The translations under genes were made by a program, and so were the position numbers. A DNA stretch of 56,303 nt from Bacillota bacterium (GTDB lineage: Bacteria > Bacillota > Clostridia > Christensenellales > SZUA-584), in the NCBI GenBank assembly GCA_023397655.1, contig JAEWTW010000008.1:1-56303 (forward strand), in the 5' to 3' direction. Shown here in pieces: positions 1-9,392 of the stretch. The notes under the pieces were generated by a model that was given only the letters and a program-made list of their open reading frames with translations, ran no database searches and was not told where the DNA came from. Position 1 is the first letter of the stretch. Each line of letters opens with the position of its first letter.

Positions 1-2371
1 CCTCTTCCTGAGGTTTTTTCAGTATCCGCCGTACCATGTCGGTGTACTTTTCGCACAGCTCCGCGGCGAACTCCTCAGTATCACCTTCGGTGCGGATAAT
101 GATTGTCGGCCTCGTCGCGTGGGGACAGATGTAGCCGTAACCACCCGCGACATCCAGCCGCAGGCCTTCGCTGGCCGTCGCGCCGCCTTGGGCATACACC
201 CCGCCGATCACGCGCCCGATGTCCTCCCAGTCGCAGCCTACCACCTTCACTTTCATATGTGACGGTTCGATCATACCGCCGATCTCACTGGCCGACAAGC
301 CGGTGCGGGCCAGATGCTCCGCAAAGCGGCACAGCATGAATACGCCGTCGAACAGCACACGCCGCGCGTCCACCGACAGCGATGCCGCTGCCTCCTCCTC
401 GGACGCAAACGAGTAGCTCAGGCCCAGTATGTCTGCCATCGTTACGACAGCACGCGTCACGCCGGACGGCAGGCTGATCTCGCTGCCCGACAATGTGTTC
501 ATCACCAGATAGTACGCCAGCGTGCGGCACTCATCCGGCCCCAGCACACGTCCATCCGGCAGGTACAGCGAACCTGTCTGGCCGTTCTTGGACATTCGCA
601 CGCCAAACGCCGCTTCCTCGTCCTGCACCGCACGGCCGATTGCTTCCCCATGAAACCGGCTGACGCGCACGCCGCACGCCTCCAGCGCCTTGGCTGCCAG
701 TGCGTCCGCATCCCGTCCTCCGGCGACGATCGCTTTCAATCCCGCTGATTTCACCACGCTCCAATCCATCTTCTGGCTGATGGCGCTCAGGTAGAACCGT
801 TCCGCGAGCTCCACCCAAGTTTGTTCGCCTGTCTCAGTGCAGGATAACTGTTCACCCTGCGCGAAATATTTAGCCTCTATCTTGCGTCGCGTCTGCTTGG
901 ACAACATGAACAGCTCCGGCTCGAACAGATCCACATACATCTTCTGCTTGTGAGCATGCAGCATGATACACAGCCCTGCATCCAGCGTCTGCGCCAGCTG
1001 CGCGCACACAGGGCGCAGCATGCTCTTCATCGCCAATACATCCACGCCGCTCATCGTCAGCATGCCCTCCGCCTGCCGAAGCGCCGCGCAGCACAGCGGG
1101 CTTCCATCTGTACAGACCGCCACGCGCTTGCCGGACATGTGCTCCGCGACCGCTCCGAATATCTTCGCCAGCCGCAACGGGGTCAGGTCCACGCCGATAT
1201 CGCCCACAAAGCCACCGCGGCCGATGAAGCCGGTACGTTCGCCGCTGCCCCAGACGATGTTTTCGCCCACCACCGCGCCCGTGGATATCTGCTTCTCCGG
1301 CCATATGCGTACCCGGGGAGACACGCGGCTCTCGCCGGACAACGCGCTCCTCTCGCCCACCACCGCGCCTTCATATACACTGGCCCTCTCGCCCACCGCG
1401 CTGTTCGCGGCCACCACACAGCCGGACAGCTTGGCATGCCGCCCGATGCGTGTATCCTTGTGCAGCACGCAGCGCTTGAGGTTGGCGTATGCTCCCACGC
1501 GTGAGCCTGCGCCCACGCACGCGTACCGCCCGATCTTCGCGCCGTCGCCGATCACCGCGCCCGTGCCGATGAATCCGGGCGACTGTATCAGTGCAGAATT
1601 GCTGATGGACGCGCCCTCGCCCACCCAGATGCCCCCGGCGTTACGCCCCGGTATGTCCACCTGCACCAAACCTTTGAGCATGTCTTCATGCGCTTTGATA
1701 TAGCTTTCAATGTTGCCGACATCGCACCAGTAGCCGTCCGCCACCCAGCCGTATATCGGCATTCCTTTGTTCATCATCAGTGGGAACACGTTCTTGGCAA
1801 AATCGAACTGCGTTCGGTCGAGTATAAGATCGAGCACCTCGGGCTCCAGCACGTATATGCCCGTATTCACAGTGTCGGAGAACACGTCCTCCCAGCCCGG
1901 CTTCTCCACAAACCGTTCCACGCCGCCCTCATCCGATGTGATCACCACGCCGTATTCCAGCGGGCTGCCCAGCCGTTTAAGGACGATTGTCGCCATCGCG
2001 CCGCCCGCCTTATGCGCCTGCACCGCCGCCGTCAGGTCGATGTCTGTCAGCGCGTCGCCGCTCACAATTAAGAAAGTGTCGTCGATGAACGGCGCGGCGT
2101 TCTTCACGCTGCCCGCCGTCCCGAGCGGCACGTCTTCGACGAAGAATTCCATATGAACGTTTTGCGGCTTGTTGTCTTCAAACCAGTCGGTAACGACGGA
2201 CGGCAGGTAGCCGAGCGTCAGCGCCATTTGTGAAATGCCATGGCGCAAAAGATGCTCGGTTACATACGCGAGCATCGGTTTGTCCAGCAGTGTCACCATG
2301 GGTTTAGGGACGGCGCACGTGAGCGGACGAAGGCGCGTGCCCTCTCCGCCAGCCATTACAATTGCTTTCAT
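1..2371 (-). CDS. Sugar-1-phosphate nucleotidyltransferase / phosphohexomutase-like fusion (3' end truncated by window)
   Basis: The reading frame is open from an ATG at 2371 to the window edge, about 790 residues without a stop. The N-terminus MKAIVMAGGEGTRLRPLT is the nucleotidyltransferase signature, and residues 1-230 form that domain. About 150 residues of hexapeptide-type left-handed beta-helix follow (repeats such as GAVIGDGAKIG). The rest resembles the phosphomannomutase fold. The family makes NDP-sugars, usually GDP-mannose, for surface glycans. The mutase active loop, normally xSHNP, reads LHAHKQ here, so phosphotransfer is doubtful. That degeneracy is, from memory, also seen in other Firmicutes fusions. 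A GGGAGAG-like ribosome site lies upstream of the ATG. The sugar specificity cannot be read from the sequence. Confidence 0.85.
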   Translation of the reverse strand, partial: MKAIVMAGGEGTRLRPLTCAVPKPMVTLLDKPMLAYVTEHLLRHGISQMALTLGYLPSVVTDWFEDNKPQNVHMEFFVEDVPLGTAGSVKNAAPFIDDTFLIVSGDALTDIDLTAAVQAHKAGGAMATIVLKRLGSPLEYGVVITSDEGGVERFVEKPGWEDVFSDTVNTGIYVLEPEVLDLILDRTQFDFAKNVFPLMMNKGMPIYGWVADGYWCDVGNIESYIKAHEDMLKGLVQVDIPGRNAGGIWVGEGASISNSALIQSPGFIGTGAVIGDGAKIGRYACVGAGSRVGAYANLKRCVLHKDTRIGRHAKLSGCVVAANSAVGERASVYEGAVVGERSALSGESRVSPRVRIWPEKQISTGAVVGENIVWGSGERTGFIGRGGFVGDIGVDLTPLRLAKIFGAVAEHMSGKRVAVCTDGSPLCCAALRQAEGMLTMSGVDVLAMKSMLRPVCAQLAQTLDAGLCIMLHAHKQKMYVDLFEPELFMLSKQTRRKIEAKYFAQGEQLSCTETGEQTWVELAERFYLSAISQKMDWSVVKSAGLKAIVAGGRDADALAAKALEACGVRVSRFHGEAIGRAVQDEEAAFGVRMSKNGQTGSLYLPDGRVLGPDECRTLAYYLVMNTLSGSEISLPSGVTRAVVTMADILGLSYSFASEEEAAASLSVDARRVLFDGVFMLCRFAEHLARTGLSASEIGGMIEPSHMKVKVVGCDWEDIGRVIGGVYAQGGATASEGLRLDVAGGYGYICPHATRPTIIIRTEGDTEEFAAELCEKYTDMVRRILKKPQEE

Positions 2372-2457
2372 AAGTCATGCTCTCCCGCGATAAAAAGGAT
2401 AGCATTATTATGCGCATTGATTCTGTTGAGTATTCTAAAGATGAACAATCATCAAAG

Positions 2458-3325
2458 GGGTCGCCGCCTTCGGCGACCCGCTCTCACGCGATTACAATAT
2501 CGTGGCTCGGGCCGCCGAGGTCGGCGGCCCCTACAGGCAGTATAGTTTTGTCGGATGTTATCTGTAGGTTCCCCTGTACCACGATATACGGCAAATCGCA
2601 AAGACGGCGGTCATTACAGATAATATTTATCCTCCGCCCATTTTACCGCATTGGTCTCAATATAATTCCATATATCGAGGTAATCCTGTTCATTGCGGAT
2701 GATATGCTCGTAATATCCTCGCTGCCAAATTGGTTGCCCCGCTTCTTTGGTCGCCAGCGTTTTTAAGGAATTAACAATTTTCGGTATCGTAGGGGTCGCC
2801 GCACTCGGCGACCCGCTTTCACATCCCGTTTGCGCAACATCGGTTCTCAAAGGCAGGCCGTTATCCGTAGGGGTCGCCGCACTCGGCGACCCGTCTTTGC
2901 ACTCAGTTTGCACATCAATGACGACGATGAAATGGACATGGTTCGGCATAATACAATAAACCGGAACACTTATGCCCTGATAAACTTCATTTATACTTTT
3001 AATATAACGCTCTGCGATCTGTCCATAATGGGACAGAGTAATACGCGGGCCGCCGAGGGCGGCGGCCCCTACAGCAATATCTCCAAAAGTTTGATTTTTG
3101 TCTTTTGTACAGATGGTGATGAAATATGCGCCGTTTTGGCTGTAATCGTAGCCGGAAAGGCGTATGTTTTTCCTTTTCGGCAAACCGGAACCGATCATTT
3201 GATCTCCTGTCCGGGATTTTCGGGTCGCCCAAATGCCCGTGGGTATTCGTAGGGGTCGCCGCTCTCGGCGCCCCGATCTCACGTCTCGTTTGTGTCACCG
3301 TAGGGGTCGCCGCCCACGGCGACCC
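2458..3325. repeat. Cluster of seven REP-like palindromes around and inside the RAYT gene
   Basis: Seven imperfect copies of a 22-base palindrome (GGGTCGCCG-N4-CGGCGACCC or the GGGCCGCCG variant) lie at 2458-2479, 2509-2530, 2793-2814, 2871-2892, 3047-3068, 3253-3274 and 3304-3325. Most are preceded by GTAG, and several are followed by a CTCAC-type tail. The copies at 2509 and 3047 are in the opposite orientation. Three copies (2793, 2871, 3047) lie inside the transposase reading frame. The arrangement matches REP/BIME elements and their dedicated REP-associated tyrosine transposase. I saw no further copies elsewhere in the window. Confidence 0.9.
2614..3198 (-). CDS. REP-associated tyrosine transposase (RAYT, IS200/IS605-like Y1 family)
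   Basis: The protein has 194 residues. The HxH metal motif is in MPNHVHFIVV, and the C-terminal helix HIIRNEQDYLDIWNYIETN carries the tyrosines from which the Y1 nucleophile comes. The ATG at 3198 is preferred because AGGAG ends five bases upstream; the longer in-frame extension is translated REP sequence. Two stretches between the HxH motif and the conserved SLKTLATK segment read GSPSAATPT and are exact translations of REP palindromes, and a third (GAAALGGP) lies nearer the N-terminus. The conserved blocks survive, so the protein may still be active. RAYTs are thought to mobilise REP hairpins as single-stranded DNA. Confidence 0.85.
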   Translation of the reverse strand: MIGSGLPKRKNIRLSGYDYSQNGAYFITICTKDKNQTFGDIAVGAAALGGPRITLSHYGQIAERYIKSINEVYQGISVPVYCIMPNHVHFIVVIDVQTECKDGSPSAATPTDNGLPLRTDVAQTGCESGSPSAATPTIPKIVNSLKTLATKEAGQPIWQRGYYEHIIRNEQDYLDIWNYIETNAVKWAEDKYYL

Positions 3326-3335
3326 GCCCCGCATC

Positions 3336-4709
3336 CTACAATATGTACTTCTGCAGATCCATGTCCTTGATCTGGCTTTGCAGGTGTTCCTTTACGTACG
3401 CCGCGTCGATAATCACATCGGTCATCGGATAATTGCCGCCTGCATTGAACGAGATGTCCTCCAACAGCGATTCAATGACGGTGTGCAGGCGCCGTGCACC
3501 GATATTTTCCGATGTCTCGTTGACCACACGCGCATATTTGGCGATGGCCTCCAGCGCATCCTCCTGAAAAACCAGCCGCACATTGTCCGCTTCCAGCAGC
3601 GCCTGATACTGCTTGATCAGCGCGTTCTTTGGTTGTGTCAGTATGGATTTGAGATCGTTCTCGGTCAGCGGTTTTAATTCCACCTTGATCGGGAAACGGC
3701 CCTGCAGCTCGGGGATCAGGTCGGATATCTTGGCCACATGGAACGCGCCTGCCGCGATAAACAGCATGTAGTCCGTTTTCACCGGGCCGTACTTGGTGAC
3801 CACGGTGCTGCCCTCTACGATGGGCAGTATGTCTCGCTGTACACCTTCCCGGGAAATGTCCGGCCCTGCGCCCATGTTCTTGCCCGCGACCTTATCAATC
3901 TCGTCGAGGAAGATGATGCCGTCCTGCTCGGCACGTTCCACCGCGGTGCTGGTCACCTCGTCCATGTCGATCAGTTTGTCGGCTTCCTCCTGAGTAAGTA
4001 TCTTCTTTGCCTCATCCACCGTGACACGCCGCTTTTTGGTTTTCTTGGGCAGTATGCCGCCGAAAATATCTCCGATGTTGATATCGTTGCCCATACCGGC
4101 AATCTCGATGCCGAGCGGCGCGTTGTCCTCCACCTCGATCTCGATCATCATGTCTTTAAGCTGTCCGGCGCGCAGCATCGCGAGCGTCTCCTCGCGCTTC
4201 GTCATACGGCGCTGCTTCTCCTCGGGCGTTTCGGCCGGGGCGCTCTGCCCCTGCCCCAGCAGCGCCTGGAACGGGTTGGCCGCGGGTTTTTTGGGCATCG
4301 GCTCCAGCACATCAGCCAACCGCTCCTCCGCGGCGCGCTGCGCTTTCTCCATCACCGACTCGCGGCGCGACGCCTTTACCATGCGGATGGACGCCTCCAC
4401 CAAATCGCGTATCATCGACTCGACATCGCGACCCACGTAGCCCACCTCGGTGAACTTGGTGGCCTCCACCTTGATAAACGGAGCGTTCATAAGCTTGGAA
4501 ATCCTTCGCGCAATCTCCGTTTTGCCTACGCCTGTGGGTCCCACCATGATGATGTTCTTAGGCGTGATCTCGTCCTGCATCTCCTGGTCCAGCATCCGCC
4601 GGCGGTAACGGTTGCGCAATGCAATGGCCACCGCCTTCTTGGCCTGATCCTGTCCGATGATGTATTTATCCAGCTCTTCAACGATCTGTTTGGGTGTCAG
4701 ATGCGACAT
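3336..4709 (-). CDS. hslU: HslU, ATPase subunit of the HslUV protease
   Basis: The protein has 457 residues. HslU is the AAA+ unfoldase that feeds substrates to the HslV peptidase in the cytoplasm. Walker A GPTGVGKT is at about 57-64, a long inserted I-domain spans about 105-235, and Walker B GIIFLDEID is at about 264-272. The C-terminal LQKYIL tail fits the end that docks into HslV. The start at 4709 has GGAGGAGG seven bases upstream; the longer frame runs back into hslV. Only two bases separate the hslV stop from this ATG, so the two are translationally coupled. Confidence 0.97.
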   Translation of the reverse strand: MSHLTPKQIVEELDKYIIGQDQAKKAVAIALRNRYRRRMLDQEMQDEITPKNIIMVGPTGVGKTEIARRISKLMNAPFIKVEATKFTEVGYVGRDVESMIRDLVEASIRMVKASRRESVMEKAQRAAEERLADVLEPMPKKPAANPFQALLGQGQSAPAETPEEKQRRMTKREETLAMLRAGQLKDMMIEIEVEDNAPLGIEIAGMGNDINIGDIFGGILPKKTKKRRVTVDEAKKILTQEEADKLIDMDEVTSTAVERAEQDGIIFLDEIDKVAGKNMGAGPDISREGVQRDILPIVEGSTVVTKYGPVKTDYMLFIAAGAFHVAKISDLIPELQGRFPIKVELKPLTENDLKSILTQPKNALIKQYQALLEADNVRLVFQEDALEAIAKYARVVNETSENIGARRLHTVIESLLEDISFNAGGNYPMTDVIIDAAYVKEHLQSQIKDMDLQKYIL

Positions 4710-4711
4710 GT

Positions 4712-5242
4712 TTATACCTCCTCCACCGTGATGCGGTCGTTGGTGAACACGCATATCTGCCCGGCAATGGTGATGGCCTTGGTGGCAATCTCCTTGGCAG
4801 ATAGCTCCGTGTTCTCCTTCAGCGCCTTGGCCGCCGCCATGGCGTACATGCCGCCCGAACCGATGGCCGCGATGTCGTCGTCCGGCAGTATCACCTCGCC
4901 GCCGCCCGACACCACCAGCAGCTCATCCTTGTCCGCCGCGATCAGCATCGCCTCCAGCTTGCGCAGTATCTTGTCGCTCCGCCATTCCTGCGCCAGCTCC
5001 ACCGCCGCGCGCTGCAGGCTGCCGCTGTACTGCTCCAGCTTGGCCTCGAACCGTTCGCACAGCGTGAACGCGTCCGCCACTGAACCCGCGAACCCCACGA
5101 CGACCTTATCGTTGTACAGCCGCCGCACTTTCTTCGCGTTGTGCTTCATGATCGTATTCTGTCCAAATGTCACCTGTCCGTCGCCCGCGACGGCGCACTG
5201 TCCGTTGCGCCTCACCGCGACGATAGTCGTGGCTTCCATCAT
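4712..5242 (-). CDS. hslV: HslV, peptidase subunit of the HslUV protease
   Basis: The protein has 176 residues and is an N-terminal-nucleophile (proteasome beta-like) threonine peptidase. The conserved block TTIVAVRRNGQ with GDGQVTFG follows. The catalytic threonine is not at position 2: MMEA precedes TT, so a short propeptide must be removed, as in Gram-positive ClpQ/CodW relatives with a short N-terminal extension. The ATG at 5242 has AAGGAG six bases upstream. It follows trmFO after one base and is followed by hslU after two bases. Confidence 0.95.
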   Translation of the reverse strand: MMEATTIVAVRRNGQCAVAGDGQVTFGQNTIMKHNAKKVRRLYNDKVVVGFAGSVADAFTLCERFEAKLEQYSGSLQRAAVELAQEWRSDKILRKLEAMLIAADKDELLVVSGGGEVILPDDDIAAIGSGGMYAMAAAKALKENTELSAKEIATKAITIAGQICVFTNDRITVEEV

Positions 5243-5243
5243 A

Positions 5244-6551
5244 TCATTCTCCTTTGCTTGCAGCCGCGATGCGCCGCACTTCATCCAGCGCCCGTTCGGC
5301 CACCATCCGCTTTCTCTCGCTCTTCGCCTTTGCTTCTATTGTATTGATAATACCGTATGTGATATTCATCGGCTGAAAGTCTGCCCCCACATAACCGGAT
5401 ACGTAAGCCGCCAGCGCGCCCATTGCAGTGTTTTGTGAAAACTCCGGACGCGCCTGCCCCAGAACGTCACATGCGGCACTTAAGCCCGCCAGCAATCCGG
5501 AAGCCGCGCTCTCCACATAACCTTCCACGCCGGTGATCTGCCCCGCGAGATACAGCCCCGGTCTTGATTGGCATTCGTAATACCGGTTCAGTACCTTGGG
5601 GCCGTTCACGAACGCGTTCTTGTGCATCACGCCGTACCGTGCGTACTCGGCGTGTTCCAGGCCGGGTATCATGCCGAACACGCGCCGCTGCTCGCCGAAC
5701 TTCAGATGCGTCTGAAACCCGACAAGGTTGTACATCCGCCCCTCGTTGTCCTCACGCCGCAGCTGCACCACGGCGTATGGCTTGGTGCCGTCTGGCATCG
5801 TGAGACCCACCGGCTTCAACGGCCCGTACCGCAGCGTGTCTACGCCACGCCGCGCCATCGTCTCCACTGGCATGCAGCCCTCAAACACCTTATCGTCTTC
5901 AAAGCCATGCATCTGCGCCGCCTCGGCCTTGATCAGTTCCTCCCAACACGCGTGATACTGCGCTCTGTCCATCGGGCAGTTCAGATAGTCGTCCCCGCTG
6001 CCCTTACCATACCGCGACGCGAAATACGCCTTGCCCATGTCAATCGACTCCGCTGTCACAATGGGCGCCGCCGCGTCGAAGAACGACAAAAAGCCGTCCG
6101 CGATCCCGCCGATGGCCTGCGCCAAAGCGCCCTCCACCAGCGGCCCCGGAGCCGCTATTGTCATGCCGTCGTCCGGCAGCGAGTTCACCTCACCATGGAC
6201 GACCTCTATGTTCTCGTGATGTTCCAACGCCTCGGTGACAGTTCGGGAAAACGCCTCCCGGTCGACCGCCAGCGCGCCGCCTGCGGGCACCCGCGTACAA
6301 TCCGCCGCGCGCATGATCAAAGAATCCAGCTCGCGCATCTCCTGCTTCAATAAGCCTACCGCGCTCTCTGTGCCATCCGCCCGCAGCGAGTTGGAACACA
6401 CCAGCTCCGCAAAGCCTTCCGACTTATGTGCGGGTGAGCGCTTGTCCGGCTTCTGCTCTAACAGCCGTACCTTCACGCCGCGCTGCGCCAGCTGCCAGGC
6501 TGCTTCGCTGCCCGCCAGCCCCGCGCCGATTACAGTTACGCTATTCTTCAC
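5244..6551 (-). CDS. trmFO: TrmFO, folate/FAD-dependent tRNA U54 methyltransferase
   Basis: The protein has 435 residues. It forms ribothymidine at position 54 of tRNA using methylene-tetrahydrofolate and FADH2, the Gram-positive alternative to TrmA. The dinucleotide-binding motif VIGAGLAGSEAA is at about 7-18. The family blocks CSNSLRADG and NITYG near the C-terminus are present. The gene overlaps the topA stop by 11 bases and ends one base before hslV, within the topA-trmFO-hslV-hslU order typical of Firmicutes. Confidence 0.96.
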   Translation of the reverse strand: MKNSVTVIGAGLAGSEAAWQLAQRGVKVRLLEQKPDKRSPAHKSEGFAELVCSNSLRADGTESAVGLLKQEMRELDSLIMRAADCTRVPAGGALAVDREAFSRTVTEALEHHENIEVVHGEVNSLPDDGMTIAAPGPLVEGALAQAIGGIADGFLSFFDAAAPIVTAESIDMGKAYFASRYGKGSGDDYLNCPMDRAQYHACWEELIKAEAAQMHGFEDDKVFEGCMPVETMARRGVDTLRYGPLKPVGLTMPDGTKPYAVVQLRREDNEGRMYNLVGFQTHLKFGEQRRVFGMIPGLEHAEYARYGVMHKNAFVNGPKVLNRYYECQSRPGLYLAGQITGVEGYVESAASGLLAGLSAACDVLGQARPEFSQNTAMGALAAYVSGYVGADFQPMNITYGIINTIEAKAKSERKRMVAERALDEVRRIAAASKGE

Positions 6552-8751
6552 TGCCTTCCGCCTTGCGTTTTTGGTTCTTCACACACTCGGGGTTGGAGCA
6601 TTTCTTGTAGCTGCTGCCTCCCGACATGCGCCGCAGCACCATCATGGAACCGCATGTCTCGCATTTTTCAGCAATGGGCATATCCCACGATACGAAATCG
6701 CACTCCGGATAGCCCTCGCAGCCGTAAAACGTCTTTCGGGTCTTGGCGGAGCGCTTCTCCACGATGCGTTTGCCGCACTTGGGGCACGGAGTATCGATGT
6801 ACTTGACCACCGGCTTGGTGTTGCGGCACTCGGGGTAACCCGGGCAGGCCAGGAACGGACCGAACCGCCCGTCCTTATACACCATCATGCGGCCGCATTT
6901 CTCGCATGCCACGTCGGACTCCTTCACCGGCAGCTCCACGCGCTCGATGCTCTTGTCCGCTTCCTCTATCGTCTGCTCAAATGGCGTATAAAAGTCGCGC
7001 AGCAGCTTCTTCCACTGCTTGCCGCCATTTTCGATATCATCCAGCTTGTTCTCAAGGTCCGCCGTGAACTCGACGTCCACAATGTCCGAGAATTTCTGTT
7101 TCATCAGGTTGTTGACGATCACGCCCAGTTCGGTGGGCTTTAAGGACCGGCCTTCCTTTTCAATGTAGCGCCGCTCCTGTATCGTCGAGATGATGGGCGC
7201 GTATGTGCTTGGACGGCCGATGCCCTTCTCCTCCAGCGCGCGCACCAGCGTCGCTTCGGTGTAGCGGCTGGGCGGCTGTGTGAAGTTCTGTTTGGGCGTC
7301 AGAGATTTCAGCGGACAAACCTCGCCTTCCTGCAGCGGCGGCAGTATGTTGTCCTTGTTGTCTTCATCGTCACCGGAAAAGCTTGCGGTATAACCCTTGA
7401 ACACCATATGGGAACCGGTCGCGCGGAACGTGCAGTCGCCCGCGTCAATGTTCACCGACATCGTCTCGGAAACGGACGGTGTCATCTGGCTGGCGACGAA
7501 ACGCGCGTATATCAGCTTATACAGCCGGTACTGATCCTTGGACAGCGTATTCTTCAACGAATCGGGCGACAGCTCCATATGCGACGGACGTATCGCCTCG
7601 TGCGCGTCCTGCGCCTTCTGAGATTTTTTATAGTAATTGGGCTTCTCGGGCAGGTAATCCGGCCCGTAATGCTGCACGATGTGCTCGCGCACCGCAGTCA
7701 ATGCTTCGTCGGATACGCGGGTGGAGTCGGTACGGATATAAGTCACCAGACCCACCGGCCCGCTCGAGCCAATCTCCACACCTTCATACAGCTGCTGTGC
7801 AACCAGCATCGTGCGCTTCGCTGTGAACCCAAGGGCGCCGGCGGCGGACTGCTGCAGATAGCTGGTGGTAAACGGCGGCGGCGCGTTCTTCTTTTTCACA
7901 CCCTTTTTGATGGATGTGACCGTATAATCCTTACCGTCCACAGCTTTCAGTATTGCGTCGGTCTCTTCCTTTTTATGCAGTTCCAGTTTCTCGCCGTTCC
8001 GGCCGTAGAATTTCGCCTCAAATTCATGAGAACCGGCAGCATTATTTAACAGCGCGGTGATCGTCCAGTATTCCTCGGGCACGAAAGCCGTGATCTCGTC
8101 CTCCCGGTCACAAATGATGCGCACCGCGACGGACTGCACGCGTCCGGCAGAAAGGCCTTTCTTAACCTTGCGCCAAAGCAGCGGCGAGAGCTTGTAACCC
8201 ACCAACCGATCCAGCACGCGCCGCGCCTGCTGCGCGTCTACCAGATCGAGGTTCAGCTGCCGCGGATGGCTGATGGCGCTGGTCACCGCGTTTTTGGTAA
8301 TCTCGTTGAATTCTATACGGCTTACCGCTGCCGGCTCCATATCCAGCATCTGCGCGATATGCCACGATATCGCCTCGCCCTCACGGTCAGGGTCTGTTGC
8401 AAGATAGATATGCCGCGCTCCGGTCGCGCCTGACTTCATCGCGGATATGACATCCTTTTTGCCGCGAATCTGAATATATTTCGGTTCAAAATCATGTTCG
8501 ACGTCCACACCCAGCGTGCTCTTGGGCAAGTCGCGCACATGCCCGCCGCTGGCCTGTACCTTGTAGCCGCTGCCCAGAAACTGACTGATCGTCTTGGCTT
8601 TTGCGGGAGACTCCACGATCACCAGATCGTATGCCTTTTTGGAAACAGGTTTCGCGGACGATTTTGACTTCGTGCCGCTTTTCTTCGCTGCTGTTCCGCT
8701 CTTTGCCGCGCCCGTTTTTTTACTGGTCTTATTTGCGGTACTCTTTTGCAT
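6541..8751 (-). CDS. topA: DNA topoisomerase I (type IA)
   Basis: The protein has 736 residues and relaxes negative supercoils. A Lys/Ala/Ser/Thr-rich N-terminal extension of about 40 residues precedes the Toprim domain (YDLVIVESPAKAKT, then DPDREGEAI near 121-129). The active-site tyrosine is Tyr338 in the YIRTDSTR motif. Three C-terminal four-cysteine zinc ribbons end the protein. The ATG at 8751 is chosen over the upstream in-frame TTG because GGAG lies just before it at a usual distance. A good promoter lies at 8912-8940. Confidence 0.96.
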   Translation of the reverse strand: MQKSTANKTSKKTGAAKSGTAAKKSGTKSKSSAKPVSKKAYDLVIVESPAKAKTISQFLGSGYKVQASGGHVRDLPKSTLGVDVEHDFEPKYIQIRGKKDVISAMKSGATGARHIYLATDPDREGEAISWHIAQMLDMEPAAVSRIEFNEITKNAVTSAISHPRQLNLDLVDAQQARRVLDRLVGYKLSPLLWRKVKKGLSAGRVQSVAVRIICDREDEITAFVPEEYWTITALLNNAAGSHEFEAKFYGRNGEKLELHKKEETDAILKAVDGKDYTVTSIKKGVKKKNAPPPFTTSYLQQSAAGALGFTAKRTMLVAQQLYEGVEIGSSGPVGLVTYIRTDSTRVSDEALTAVREHIVQHYGPDYLPEKPNYYKKSQKAQDAHEAIRPSHMELSPDSLKNTLSKDQYRLYKLIYARFVASQMTPSVSETMSVNIDAGDCTFRATGSHMVFKGYTASFSGDDEDNKDNILPPLQEGEVCPLKSLTPKQNFTQPPSRYTEATLVRALEEKGIGRPSTYAPIISTIQERRYIEKEGRSLKPTELGVIVNNLMKQKFSDIVDVEFTADLENKLDDIENGGKQWKKLLRDFYTPFEQTIEEADKSIERVELPVKESDVACEKCGRMMVYKDGRFGPFLACPGYPECRNTKPVVKYIDTPCPKCGKRIVEKRSAKTRKTFYGCEGYPECDFVSWDMPIAEKCETCGSMMVLRRMSGGSSYKKCSNPECVKNQKRKAEGSEE

Positions 8752-8911
8752 ACTTCTCTCCAATGCCTGTGTTTGTGGGGTGCCTTGAAAAAACGCCCCT
8801 CTTATTAATTCGCCGAAAATGGCGTGCTACATAAGCATCAATACCGGCGGTTACCGCTATTTTATGCGATGACACACCTTTTGAACACATCTTTACGCCC
8901 TGCAAGTGCAA

Positions 8912-8940
8912 ATTATATAGAAGGTGATGGAAAAAATCAA
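8912..8940 (-). promoter_or_regulatory. SigA-type promoter of the topA-trmFO-hslVU operon
   Basis: Read leftward, TTGATT (8940-8935), a 17-base spacer and a perfect TATAAT (8917-8912). Transcription would begin near 8905, giving a leader of about 150 bases before the topA ATG. Five of the six -35 bases match or nearly match consensus. Confidence 0.7.
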
Positions 8941-9280
8941 GCCCATTCGCCTTTACTGTAATATACAGACCCGGTCATCGGGACAGCCAGCGGTCAGAAT
9001 TATCAGCCAACTCCTATATAATTCATTTGGACAGCCGCTGATTAATGCTGCTATATTTATTATGAAGCAAAGCCTTTTGTTTGCCGGTTGTATTCCCGGC
9101 CTAAGGTTCTATAAATATACTTAATTTTGCCGACCTCAAAACAAGCGCTCACTGCCTTATTATACTTATTCAGCAGTTTCTGTATAACATTATATCCTTT
9201 TTTGTTTTTTGTCTGCGACACGCCTTCACTGCGAATCTCTGCGTATTTTTTCGACTTTTGTCGTTATTTGGTATGTCTCG
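8941..9280. other. AT-rich intergenic stretch with no supported gene
   Basis: Between the topA promoter and the GntR promoter lie about 340 AT-rich bases. Two short rightward open frames (8924-9124, 9127-9315) have no convincing ribosome site, no recognisable motif and composition like noncoding DNA. I see no tRNA or clear terminator here. Confidence 0.5.
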
Positions 9281-9309
9281 TTGACAGCCGCATCCGGTTG
9301 GTGTACTGT
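9281..9309 (+). promoter_or_regulatory. Candidate promoter of the GntR-family gene
   Basis: A perfect TTGACA (9281-9286), 17-base spacer and TACTGT (9304-9309). The -10 box is weak, so this may be a regulated promoter. Transcription would start near 9316, about 75 bases before the gene. Confidence 0.5.
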
Positions 9310-9392
9310 CATTAATATAGTAATAAATACCTTCAATATCACGCTGGGTTCGCTGTCAAAGGATATAACGACTTAACAGTCTGGAGCCTGAT

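Noticed and set aside
2999..3677. Open frames made of GVAALGDP/RAATPT-type peptides around the REP cluster
   Set aside because: They are translations of the REP palindromes in other frames, without ribosome sites or conserved domains.
3738..5438. Long rightward open frame (566 residues) across hslU and hslV
   Set aside because: It is antisense to two well-supported genes in G+C-rich DNA; composition (His/Arg/Leu-rich) is that of a shadow frame.
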